The position numbers were made by a program, and so were the translations under genes. Below the pieces are notes generated by a model. That model had not been told where the DNA came from and made no database searches. It was given only the letters and a program-made list of their open reading frames with translations. A stretch of DNA of 64,000 nt from Actinomycetes bacterium (GTDB lineage Bacteria > Actinomycetota > Acidimicrobiia > Acidimicrobiales > Bog-793), in the NCBI GenBank assembly GCA_021809425.1, contig JAKBAA010000003.1, positions 1-64,000 on the forward strand, read 5' to 3'. Shown in pieces: positions 1 to 7,147 of the stretch. Position 1 is the first letter of the stretch. The number at the start of each line of letters is the position of its first letter.

Positions 1-1
1 G

Positions 2-496
2 CCGACGGCCGCTCCCGCCACGTCGGCCGTCGCCGCCACCTCCGGCGGGGCGAACGGGGCGGGCGGGGCGGGCGGGGCGCCGGCCAACGCGCCGGCCGCA
101 CCTGCCGCACCTGCCGCACCGTCGAGCCCGTCGGTCCCCTCGTCGGGCGGCGGATCGGCCGCCGTCGCCGCGGCTCGCAGCCAGCTCGGGGTGCCCTACG
201 TGTGGGGTGGCGCCACCCCGGGCGCCGGGTTCGACTGCTCGGGGCTCGCCATGTGGTCGTGGGCCCAGGCCGGCGTCTCGTTGCCACACAGCGCCCAGGC
301 GCAGTACGACTCGATCCAGCACGTGTCGCTGTCGCAGCTCCAGCCCGGCGACCTCGTCTTCTACGCGTCGGGCGGCTACATCTACCACGTCGTCATGTAC
401 ATCGGCGGCGGCGAGGTCATCCAGGCCGAGACGACCGGGACGCCCGTCCAGATCACGCCACTCTGGTCCGGCGCCTACGGCGCCGGCCGTCCGTGA
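2..496 (+). CDS. NlpC/P60 family cell-wall hydrolase, 3' part
   Basis: The frame is open from the window edge, so the start lies upstream. The visible part begins with a low-complexity Ala/Gly/Pro/Ser linker of about 55 residues and then an NlpC/P60 domain (VPYVWGGATPG). The catalytic Cys is in FDCSG (codon at 236) and the catalytic His in YHVVMYIG (codon at 386). The usual third polar position reads IQAE, so it is Gln. The family are secreted cysteine peptidases that cut peptidoglycan stem peptides, usually between D-Glu and the diamino acid. The stop follows GAGRP directly, so the catalytic domain is C-terminal, as in RipA-like enzymes. The secretion signal cannot be seen here. Confidence 0.85.
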   Translation, partial: PTAAPATSAVAATSGGANGAGGAGGAPANAPAAPAAPAAPSSPSVPSSGGGSAAVAAARSQLGVPYVWGGATPGAGFDCSGLAMWSWAQAGVSLPHSAQAQYDSIQHVSLSQLQPGDLVFYASGGYIYHVVMYIGGGEVIQAETTGTPVQITPLWSGAYGAGRP

Positions 497-507
497 CCGC
501 CGCCCGG

Positions 508-513
508 TAGGCT
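508..513 (+). promoter_or_regulatory. -10 box for leaderless quinone oxidoreductase mRNA
   Basis: TAGGCT (a TANNNT -10) ends 7 bases before the GTG at 521, and no Shine-Dalgarno sequence lies between. Transcription would begin at about the start codon. Confidence 0.4.
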
Positions 514-520
514 CCCGATC

Positions 521-1468
521 GTGCTCGCCGTCGTCGCCGCCGACGGCGCCGTCTCGGTCGAGGAGCGGCCCGACCCGCAGCCGGGGACCGGCGAGATCCT
601 CGTGCGGGTCCGGGCTGCCGGGCTGAACGGCGCCGACCTGCTCCAGCGTGCCGGGCGCTACCCGCCCCCCGACGGGCTGCCGGCCGACCGCCTCGGCCTC
701 GAGGTCGCCGGCGTGGTCGAGTCGTGCGGGCCGCAGGCCACCCGCTTCGCCCCCGGCGACGCCGTCATGGGCCTCGTGAGCGGTGGTGGCCAGTCCGAGC
801 TCGTGGTCCTGCACGAGCGCGTCGCCATGGCGGTCCCCGACCGGATCCCCTGGCCGGTCGCCGGCGGGTTCCCCGAGGTGTTCACCACGGCCCACGACGC
901 CATCGTCACCCAGTGCGGCCTGCGGAGCGGCGAGCGGCTGCTCGTCAACGGCGCCGCCGGCGGCGTCGGGACCGCCGCCGTCCAGATCGCCGTGCAGCTC
1001 GGGGCGACCGTCGTCGCGAGCGTCCGGGCCTCCGAGCGGCGTGGCGGCGTGGCGGCCCTCGGGGCCGAGGCGGTCGGACCTGACGAGGCCCACGGGCTCG
1101 GCCCCTTCGATGTCGTGCTCGAGCTCGTCGGGGCGCCCAACCTCGCCGCCGACCTCAAGGCGCTCGCCACCGGCGGCCGGGTCGTCGTCATCGGCACCGG
1201 CGCCGGCTCCCGGGGCGAGATCGACCTCGGTCAGCTCATGATCCGCCGCGCCACCCTGCGCGGCTCCACCCTGCGCGCCCGGCCGCTCGAGGAGAAGGCC
1301 GCGGCGGCCCGCCTGGTGGAGCGCCATGTCGTCCCCCTGCTCGCCGACGGGCGCCTCCAGGTGCCCATCGAGGCCACCTACTCCATCGCCGACGCCGCCC
1401 AGGCCTACGACCGGTTCGAGGGCGGCGCCAAGCTCGGCAAGATCGTCCTGACCGCCGGCTACCCGTAA
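521..1468 (+). CDS. NAD(P)H quinone oxidoreductase, zinc-independent MDR family
   Basis: A 315-residue medium-chain dehydrogenase/reductase resembling the PIG3/Qor group. The N-terminal GroES-like domain has LVRVRAAGLNGADLLQRAGRY, a typical PIG3-type quinone reductase signature. The Rossmann domain carries LVNGAAGGVGTAAVQIA (about residues 141-157) for NADPH. The cysteine and histidine zinc ligands of alcohol dehydrogenases are absent, in line with quinone or enal reduction rather than alcohol oxidation. The GTG start is chosen because a -10 box lies 7 bases upstream and MLAVVAADGAVSVEE is the normal family N-terminus. It is a monocistronic gene, convergent with bioY. The physiological substrate cannot be told from sequence. 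Confidence 0.85.
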   Translation: MLAVVAADGAVSVEERPDPQPGTGEILVRVRAAGLNGADLLQRAGRYPPPDGLPADRLGLEVAGVVESCGPQATRFAPGDAVMGLVSGGGQSELVVLHERVAMAVPDRIPWPVAGGFPEVFTTAHDAIVTQCGLRSGERLLVNGAAGGVGTAAVQIAVQLGATVVASVRASERRGGVAALGAEAVGPDEAHGLGPFDVVLELVGAPNLAADLKALATGGRVVVIGTGAGSRGEIDLGQLMIRRATLRGSTLRARPLEEKAAAARLVERHVVPLLADGRLQVPIEATYSIADAAQAYDRFEGGAKLGKIVLTAGYP

Positions 1469-1482
1469 CGGCGCCGGGCGGC

Positions 1483-1499
1483 GCCGGGGCTTCCCCGGC
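1483..1499. terminator. hairpin between convergent genes
   Basis: A perfect 7-bp stem (GCCGGGG/CCCCGGC) with a 3-base loop lies just after the oxidoreductase stop and before the bioY stop on the other strand. There is no T tract, as is common for high-GC terminators. It could serve both strands. Confidence 0.45.
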
Positions 1500-1543
1500 T
1501 TCCCGGCGGGACCAGCGGCGACGGACGGCCGGCCCGGGGGGAC

Positions 1544-2155
1544 CTAGGCCCGGTGGGACCGCCCTGCGGCGCCCCGACCCGCCAGCCACCAGGCGCCGGG
1601 GAGCAGGCCGGCGGCGAGCGCCATCTTGACGGCGTCCCCCACCACGAACGGCGTGAAGCCGAGCGCCACGGCCTTGCCCATGCCCACGTGCAGATCGACT
1701 GCCAGCCAGACCACCCCGACGAGGTAGATGGCGACCTCGCCCACCATCATCGTGGCGACCGCCCGCACCATCGTCCGGTCGCCCCCCCGCTCGGCGAGGA
1801 AGCCGCACACGGCGCCGGCCAGGACGAACCCGAACAGGTACCCGGTGGACGGCCCCTGCCAACCCGCCGTGTGACCGACGAACCACGGCAGGCCGGCGAA
1901 GCCGAGCGCCACGTAGACGAGCAGCGCGGCGAGCCCCCGGCGCAGCCCGAGGGCGGAGCCGGCGAGGAGCACCCCGAGGGTCTGGCCCGTCACCGGGACC
2001 GGCGTGCCCGGTACGTGCACCACCACCTGGGCCAGCCCGCCGACGAACCCGGCAGCGGCGAGCACCAGAAGCACGTCGCCGAGCACTGCCGTCCCGGCGA
2101 GGTCGGCGAGGACCCGAGGAGGGCGGCGGACGAGGGCAACCGCAGTGGAATCCAT
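1544..2155 (-). CDS. bioY: Biotin transporter substrate-binding subunit BioY
   Basis: A 203-residue, six-helix S component of an ECF-type biotin transporter. Family landmarks are [18 protein letters not shown] near the N-terminus and [20 protein letters not shown] in the middle, both BioY hallmarks. The C-terminal [20 protein letters not shown] matches the usual G-D-xxK ending. No bioM/bioN (EcfA/EcfT) genes are adjacent, so it would work alone or share an energising module encoded elsewhere. The ATG at 2155 is chosen over an upstream TTG at 2164 because a -10 box (TAGGTT) sits 7 bases before it, which would make the mRNA leaderless. Confidence 0.92.
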   Translation of the reverse strand: MDSTAVALVRRPPRVLADLAGTAVLGDVLLVLAAAGFVGGLAQVVVHVPGTPVPVTGQTLGVLLAGSALGLRRGLAALLVYVALGFAGLPWFVGHTAGWQGPSTGYLFGFVLAGAVCGFLAERGGDRTMVRAVATMMVGEVAIYLVGVVWLAVDLHVGMGKAVALGFTPFVVGDAVKMALAAGLLPGAWWLAGRGAAGRSHRA

Positions 2156-2162
2156 GGGCGGC

Positions 2163-2168
2163 AACCTA
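2163..2168 (-). promoter_or_regulatory. -10 box for leaderless bioY mRNA
   Basis: TAGGTT on the minus strand, 7 bases before the ATG at 2155. This spacing places the transcription start at the start codon. Confidence 0.4.
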
Positions 2169-2275
2169 CTATCGGCTGCCCTCGGGCGCTCGGGCTGCCG
2201 GCCAGCCCGGACGGCTCCCGGGGCGCGACCGCAGACGGGCGCCGATCGGCGCCCGGGTGGCCGGGCCGGCGCCGG

Positions 2276-2812
2276 TCAGGTGGCCGAGGCCCCCGCCGAC
2301 GGCACCGCGAGCGCCAGCGCCGGCCGGAGCCACGGGGCGAGTGGGCCGCCGTCGGGAGCAGCACCGGCTGCCACGAGCGCCGGGTCTGCCCACGCGGTCG
2401 CCGCCACCTCGCCCGGGTCGGGCCGCGGCGTCCCGTCGGTGGTGCCGACCAGCACGTGGTCGAGCTCGTGCTCGACGAGACCGGTCACGCCGCAGGCGGC
2501 GCGGTACACGAACGTCCCGACCGGGCGCAGCCGGCACGACAGGCCGAGCTCCTCGACGAGACGGGCCTCGGCCGACGCCACGACGTCCTCGCCGGGCGCC
2601 GGGTGGCTGCAGCAGGCATTCGCCCAGACACCGGGGAAGTGGTACTTGCCGTCGGCCCGCCGTTGCAGCAGGACCCGGCCGTCGGCGCGGAACAGGAACA
2701 CGGAGAACGCGAGGTGCAGCTGCCCGGGTGGCTGGTGCGCCTCGAGCTTGCTCGCCGTCCCCCGCACGCTGCCGTCCTCGTCGACGAGGACCACCGTGGG
2801 CCGCTCGGTCAC
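2276..2812 (-). CDS. idi: Isopentenyl-diphosphate delta-isomerase, type I
   Basis: A 178-residue Nudix-fold enzyme that interconverts IPP and DMAPP for isoprenoid synthesis. [20 protein letters not shown] gives the substrate-binding start and the catalytic Cys of the N-x-C-C-S-H-P motif (NACCSHP). [10 protein letters not shown] supplies the metal-binding and catalytic Glu residues. Length matches bacterial type I enzymes of about 180 residues. A GTG start follows a good purine-rich ribosome site (GGGAGGGAAC). It is transcribed toward bioY, with about 110 bases between them. Confidence 0.95.
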   Translation of the reverse strand: MTERPTVVLVDEDGSVRGTASKLEAHQPPGQLHLAFSVFLFRADGRVLLQRRADGKYHFPGVWANACCSHPAPGEDVVASAEARLVEELGLSCRLRPVGTFVYRAACGVTGLVEHELDHVLVGTTDGTPRPDPGEVAATAWADPALVAAGAAPDGGPLAPWLRPALALAVPSAGASAT

Positions 2813-2918
2813 CCGTTCCCTCCCCCCGTCCCGGCGGCCGGCCCTCGGCTACGCGCCGGCCAGGGGCCGGGAAGACGATTCGGGCAGAATGCTACCGGTC
2901 GACGAGGAGGAGGGCGCC

Positions 2919-3890
2919 ATGGAGTACCGCAGGCTGGGGCGGGCCGGGCTGAAGCTGAGCGTGCTCGGTCTCGGCTCGTGGGTGACCTTCGGCAGCCAGC
3001 TCGACGTGGGTCTCGCTCGTGAGTCGATGGCGGCCGCCTACGAGGCCGGGGTCAACTTCTTCGACAACGCCGAGTCGTACGCCGGCGGCGAGTCGGAGCG
3101 CATCATGGGCCGCGCCCTCGCCGAGCTCGGCTGGCCGCGGTGGTCCTACGTCGTGTCGACCAAGCTCTTCTGGGGCCTCCACGACGCCGTCAACATGCGC
3201 AACACGCTCAACCGCAAGTACCTGCTGCAGGCGATCGACGGCTCGCTCGAGCGGTTCGGCCTCGACTTCGTCGACCTGCTCTACTGCCACCGCCCCGACC
3301 CGGCGACGCCGATCGAGGAGACGGTGACGACGATGCACGAGATCGTCGCCTCCGGCCGGGCCCTGTACTGGGGCACCTCCGAGTGGCCCGCCGGCGACCT
3401 GCGCGCCGCCGTCGAGCTCGCCGAGCGCCACCACCTGCACCGCCCGGTCGTGGAGCAGCCGCAGTACAACCTCCTCCACCGGGACCGGGTGGAGGAGGAG
3501 TACATACGCCTCTACGACGAGGCGGGCCTCGGCCTCACCACCTTCAGCCCGCTCGCCTCCGGGCTGCTCACCGGCAAGTACGCCCAAGGCATCCCCGAGG
3601 GCACCCGGGCGTCGCTCGCCGGCTACGAGTGGTTGCGCGAGCGGCTGACCGACCCGAGCAGCAACGCCGCCGTCCAGGCGCTGGCGGCGATCGCCGCCGA
3701 GCTCGACTGCACCCTCGCCCAGCTCGCCATCGCCTGGTGCGCCGCCAACCGGCACGTCTCGAGCGTCATCACCGGTGCCAGCCGACCCGACCAGGTGGCC
3801 GAGAACCTGGGTGCCCTCGACGTCCTCGGCCGGCTCGACGCCGCCGTGCTCGAGCGGATCGACGCAGCGCTCGGCGAGGCGGCCGTCTAG
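2919..3890 (+). CDS. Aldo/keto reductase, Kv-beta-like (AKR6 type)
   Basis: A 323-residue NADPH-dependent TIM-barrel oxidoreductase. The catalytic tetrad can be read as Asp in [11 protein letters not shown], Tyr in the same motif, Lys in VVSTKLFWG and His in LLYCHRPD. The [19 protein letters not shown] start and the [16 protein letters not shown] and [13 protein letters not shown] segments are closest to the voltage-gated potassium-channel beta-subunit group. The ATG is preceded by GAGGAGG, an ideal ribosome site. It stands alone between idi and glnII. The natural carbonyl substrate is unknown. Confidence 0.9.
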   Translation: MEYRRLGRAGLKLSVLGLGSWVTFGSQLDVGLARESMAAAYEAGVNFFDNAESYAGGESERIMGRALAELGWPRWSYVVSTKLFWGLHDAVNMRNTLNRKYLLQAIDGSLERFGLDFVDLLYCHRPDPATPIEETVTTMHEIVASGRALYWGTSEWPAGDLRAAVELAERHHLHRPVVEQPQYNLLHRDRVEEEYIRLYDEAGLGLTTFSPLASGLLTGKYAQGIPEGTRASLAGYEWLRERLTDPSSNAAVQALAAIAAELDCTLAQLAIAWCAANRHVSSVITGASRPDQVAENLGALDVLGRLDAAVLERIDAALGEAAV

Positions 3891-3932
3891 CGTTCCGGTA
3901 CGCCGGTGGCACGAAGTGGCTCCTGCCGGCGA

Positions 3933-3971
3933 GTTCACATAGCGTTAACACGTCGAACACGGCGCAGAAAC
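3933..3971 (+). promoter_or_regulatory. candidate GlnR operator upstream of glnII
   Basis: Four half-sites with exact 11-bp phasing: GTTCAC (3933), GTTAAC (3944), GAACAC (3955) and AGAAAC (3966). Each ends in AC with six-base gaps between the 5-mer cores. This is the layout of actinobacterial GlnR boxes (gTnAC-n6-GaAAC repeated). Only the last core, GAAAC, is a perfect match; the others are partial. It lies about 90 bases before the glnII start, where nitrogen control would be expected. Confidence 0.5.
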
Positions 3972-4062
3972 CGAGCTCTGCGAGCGTGGGGCGAGCCGAG
4001 CAGCAGCGGCCCGCGCAGTCCCAGTCACATCCCCTGTCCGCGAGAAGACCGTAGGAGCAGTC

Positions 4063-5070
4063 GTGAGCTACCAGGCCGAGTACATCTGGATCGACGGCAC
4101 CGAGCCCTCGCCGCTCATGCGGAGCAAGACAAAGGTCCTGGCCGACGGCAAGGAGCCGGGCATCTGGGGCTTCGACGGCTCGAGCACCAACCAGGCCACC
4201 GGGGAGAGCTCCGACTGCGTGCTCAACCCGGTGTTCACCTGCCCGGACCCGCTGCGCGGCGGCGACAACAAGCTCGTCATGTGCGAGGTGCTGCTCCCCG
4301 ACATGACGCCGCACCCGACCAACACCCGGGCGACCTGCGTCGAGGCGGCGACGACCTACGCCGAGTTCGCCCCGATGTTCGGCATGGAGCAGGAGTACAC
4401 CTTCCTCCAGGACGCCCGCCCGCTCGGCTGGCCGCTCAACGGCTACCCGGCGCCGCAGGGTCCCTACTACTGCGGCGTCGGCGGCGACAAGATGCCCGGC
4501 CGGGAGATCGTCGAGAAGCACACGGCCGCCTGCATCGAGGCCGGCCTCGGCATCGAGGGCACCAACGCCGAGGTGATGATGGGCCAGTGGGAGTTCCAGA
4601 TCGGCATCCTCGACCCGGTCACGATGGGCGACCAGCTGTGGGTGGCCCGCTGGTTGCTGTTCCGCATCGCCGAGGACTTCGGCGTCTGGGCGACGCTCGA
4701 GCCGAAGCCCATCCTCGGTGACTGGAACGGCGCCGGCTGCCACACCAACTTCTCGACGGCAGCGATGCGCGGGGAGGGCGGCTGGGACGCCATCGTCGCC
4801 GGCTGCGAGGCCCTCGGCAAGAACATCGACGAGCACATCGCCAACTACGGGGTCGGCATCAAGGACCGCCTGACCGGCGCCCACGAGACGGCCCGCTGGG
4901 ACCGCTTCTCCTACGGGGTCTCCAACCGTGCCGCCTCGGTGCGCATCCCCTGGCAGGTTGCCAAGGACAAGATGGGCTACCTCGAGGACCGCCGGCCCAA
5001 CGCCAACTGCGACCCGTACGTCGTCACCCGGCTCATCACCGACACCATCTGCTCGTCAGCGACCGCCTAG
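4063..5070 (+). CDS. glnII: Glutamine synthetase, GSII (eukaryotic-like) type
   Basis: A 335-residue ATP-dependent ligase making glutamine from glutamate and ammonia. It is the short GSII form (about 330-350 residues) rather than GlnA-I (about 470). IWGFDGSSTNQATGESSDC is the beta-grasp signature, FGMEQEYTFL gives metal-binding glutamates, and GTNAEVMMGQWEFQIG and GAGCHTNFSTAAMR are active-site motifs. The Tyr adenylylation loop of GSI is absent, so regulation should be at transcription, in line with the GlnR-like sites upstream. The GTG start follows TAGGAG. Two strong hairpins follow the stop. Confidence 0.95.
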   Translation: MSYQAEYIWIDGTEPSPLMRSKTKVLADGKEPGIWGFDGSSTNQATGESSDCVLNPVFTCPDPLRGGDNKLVMCEVLLPDMTPHPTNTRATCVEAATTYAEFAPMFGMEQEYTFLQDARPLGWPLNGYPAPQGPYYCGVGGDKMPGREIVEKHTAACIEAGLGIEGTNAEVMMGQWEFQIGILDPVTMGDQLWVARWLLFRIAEDFGVWATLEPKPILGDWNGAGCHTNFSTAAMRGEGGWDAIVAGCEALGKNIDEHIANYGVGIKDRLTGAHETARWDRFSYGVSNRAASVRIPWQVAKDKMGYLEDRRPNANCDPYVVTRLITDTICSSATA

Positions 5071-5086
5071 CGAGCACCAGCCCCGA

Positions 5087-5144
5087 GGCCGTCGGCCGCC
5101 ACCGACGGCCTGGCACGGCGCCCCCGGCTCCGGCCGGGGGCGCC
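5087..5144 (+). terminator. tandem hairpins after glnII
   Basis: First stem 5087-5110 is a perfect 9-bp pair (GGCCGTCGG/CCGACGGCC) with a 6-base loop. The second, 5117-5144, is a perfect 12-bp stem with a 4-base loop. Neither has a clear T run. They lie just after the glnII stop and before the next start. Confidence 0.6.
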
Positions 5145-5197
5145 GGCGCGTCCGGCTGCCCCCTGCTGCGCCATCGGGGCTGGCAGGATAGGGAGCC

Positions 5198-6964
5198 GTG
5201 CGCCATCCCGCCCTCCCCCCGGTCGAGCGGGCGCGCCGCCACCGGACCGACCGACGCCGCCGGGGACGGGCCGCCGCGGTCGTCCTGATCGCCGGCGTCG
5301 TCAACCTGCTGTCGGCCGCCGGCCCCCCCCTGCACCGGCGCCTGCACCTGCACGTGCTCGTGGCCGTCGTCCCGCTCGTCGTCTCCGAGACCGCCTCGAC
5401 CCTCGTCGCCCTCGCCGGCATCGCCCTGCTCGGCCTCGCCCGCGGCATTCGCCGCGGCCAGCGCGCCGCGTGGGCGATCGCCTGCATCCTGCTCGCCACG
5501 ACCGCCATCCTCCACCTGGTGGAGCGCGTCCACGTCCTCAGCACCCTCATCGCCCTCAGCGTCCTCTGGCTGCTCGTCGCCACCCGGGACGCCTTCCGGA
5601 CCGGTGTCGACCGCCCGTCCCGGCGCGCCGGCCTGCTCGCCCTCTGCGTGGGCGCCCTGTCGGCCACGGTCGCCGCCACGGTGGCCGTCGAGGTCACCAT
5701 GCGGGTCGACCGGGACGGACCCGCCCCGCCGCTCGCCCGCACGGCCGCCGCCTTCGCCGAGCGGCTCGTCGGCCTGCAGTCGACTGCGCTTCCCCACGGC
5801 GTCAGCCCGGCGATCGGGCGGGCGCTGATGGGAGTCGGCATCACCCTCCTCGTCCTGGCCGTCGGTCTCGCCTTCCGCCCCGTCGTCGACCGCCGCCGTG
5901 CCGCCTCGGCTCCGAGCCGCCAGCGCGCCCGGGGCGTCGTCGCCCGCTATGGCGCCGGCACGCTCGACTACTTCGCCCTGCGCCACGACAAGCAGCACTT
6001 CTTCCACGGCGACACGCTGGTCACCTACGCCGTCCACCACGGCGTCTGCCTCGTGTCGCCCGACCCCATCGGCCCGGAGTCCGGCCGGCTGGAGGCCTGG
6101 GCGGCATTCCGGGCCTTCGCCGACGACCGCGGTTGGAAGGTGGCGGCCCTCGGGACCGGCGAGGGGTGGCTGGCCACCTACGCCGGCGCCGGGATGCGCC
6201 ACTGCTACCTCGGCGACGAGGCCATCGTGGCCGTCCAGGAGTTCCAGCTCGGCGGCGGCCGGCACAAGAGCCTCCGCCAGGCCGTCAACCGCATCGCCCG
6301 CCACGGGTACACCGCCACCTTCCACGACCCCTCCACGCTCGATGCGGCCCTCGTCGCCCAGCTCGAGACGCTCGCCGCCGAGGGGCGGCGCGGCAGCGTC
6401 GAGCGGGGCTTCTCGATGACCCTCGGGCGGCTCTGCGACCCCGACGACGACGGCCTGCTGCTCGCCGTCGCCCGCGACCGCGCCGGGGCGCCCGTTGCCT
6501 TCTGCCAGTTCGTCCCGGCCCCCGGGATCGGCGGCTACTCCCTCGACCTCATGCGCCGGGGCGGGGGCGAGCACCCGAACGGTCTCGTCGACTTCCTCGT
6601 CGTCGCCACGATCGAGCACCTGCGCACGCGCGACATGACCGGCCTCGCCCTCAACTTCGCCGCCATGCGCGCCCTCGTCGCCGGCGACGGTGGCCGCCTG
6701 CCGGTGCGTGCCCTCCGGACCGTCCTCGTCCGCCTTTCCCGATCGATGCAGATCGAGTCGCTGTGGCGCTTCACCGCCAAGTACGACCCGGTGTGGGCAC
6801 CCCGCCACCTCGTCTTCGACCGCCTCGGCGACCTTCCGGCGATCGGCCTCGCCGTGGCCCGAGCCGAGTCCTTCGTGGAGCTGCCGCTGCTCGGCCGGCT
6901 GGTCGCCTGGCAGCCCGCGGCGCGCCTCGCCGCCGCCCGGCTCCGCCTGCTGCGCCCCTCCTGA
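5198..6964 (+). CDS. Membrane protein with DUF2156/LPG-synthase-like aminoacyltransferase domain
   Basis: 588 residues. The N-terminal ~220 residues contain several hydrophobic helices. The C-terminal ~350 residues form a GNAT-type DUF2156 domain (LDYFALRHDKQHFFHGDTLV, FQLGGGRHKSLRQAVNRI, FTAKYDPVWAPRHLVF) as in MprF/LysX phosphatidylglycerol lysyltransferases. The likely role is transfer of an amino acid from aminoacyl-tRNA to a membrane lipid, altering surface charge; the amino acid cannot be predicted. No LysS-like synthetase domain is fused, unlike mycobacterial LysX. The last codons and stop lie inside the first unit of a 29-bp tandem repeat, so the C-terminus may vary between strains. 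Confidence 0.75.
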   Translation: MRHPALPPVERARRHRTDRRRRGRAAAVVLIAGVVNLLSAAGPPLHRRLHLHVLVAVVPLVVSETASTLVALAGIALLGLARGIRRGQRAAWAIACILLATTAILHLVERVHVLSTLIALSVLWLLVATRDAFRTGVDRPSRRAGLLALCVGALSATVAATVAVEVTMRVDRDGPAPPLARTAAAFAERLVGLQSTALPHGVSPAIGRALMGVGITLLVLAVGLAFRPVVDRRRAASAPSRQRARGVVARYGAGTLDYFALRHDKQHFFHGDTLVTYAVHHGVCLVSPDPIGPESGRLEAWAAFRAFADDRGWKVAALGTGEGWLATYAGAGMRHCYLGDEAIVAVQEFQLGGGRHKSLRQAVNRIARHGYTATFHDPSTLDAALVAQLETLAAEGRRGSVERGFSMTLGRLCDPDDDGLLLAVARDRAGAPVAFCQFVPAPGIGGYSLDLMRRGGGEHPNGLVDFLVVATIEHLRTRDMTGLALNFAAMRALVAGDGGRLPVRALRTVLVRLSRSMQIESLWRFTAKYDPVWAPRHLVFDRLGDLPAIGLAVARAESFVELPLLGRLVAWQPAARLAAARLRLLRPS

Positions 6965-7054
6965 GCAGGCTCCGCCTGCTGCGCCCCTCCTGAGCAGGCT
7001 CCGCCTGCTGCGCCCCTCCTGAGCAGGCTCCGCCTGCTGCGCCCCTCCTGAGCA
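6939..7054. repeat. four tandem copies of a 29-bp repeat spanning a stop codon
   Basis: Units begin at 6939, 6968, 6997 and 7026 and are identical (each starts GGCTCCGCCTGCTGC and ends CCTGAGCA). The first unit holds the end of the DUF2156 gene and its TGA. Because 29 is not a multiple of three, each added unit changes the reading frame. A related single copy lies at 15071-15228. Confidence 0.95.
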
Positions 7055-7147
7055 CCAGCCGCACGAGCGCCACCTGCTCGTCCCCGGGCGTCCGCTGCCG
7101 GACACACCCGCCGCACGGGCGCCCGGGACGGCCTCCAGGACGCCTGG

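Noticed and set aside
1465..1472. GTAACGGC (GCCGTTAC on the minus strand) near the quinone oxidoreductase stop as another sigma-28-like -10
   Set aside because: No TCAA-like box at 15-16 bases; the upstream part is pure G/C, and no gene starts downstream at a fitting distance.
1553..3022. 489-codon plus-strand frame across bioY and idi
   Set aside because: Both minus-strand genes have clear family motifs; the plus frame is a composition artefact.
6939..7054. CRISPR-like array of 29-bp repeats
   Set aside because: The repeats are directly abutting with no spacers, so this is a simple tandem repeat.
5036..7105. Very long antisense reading frame (689 codons) across the DUF2156 gene
   Set aside because: High GC content removes stops in unused frames; the sense strand has a recognisable domain and the antisense translation is low-complexity.
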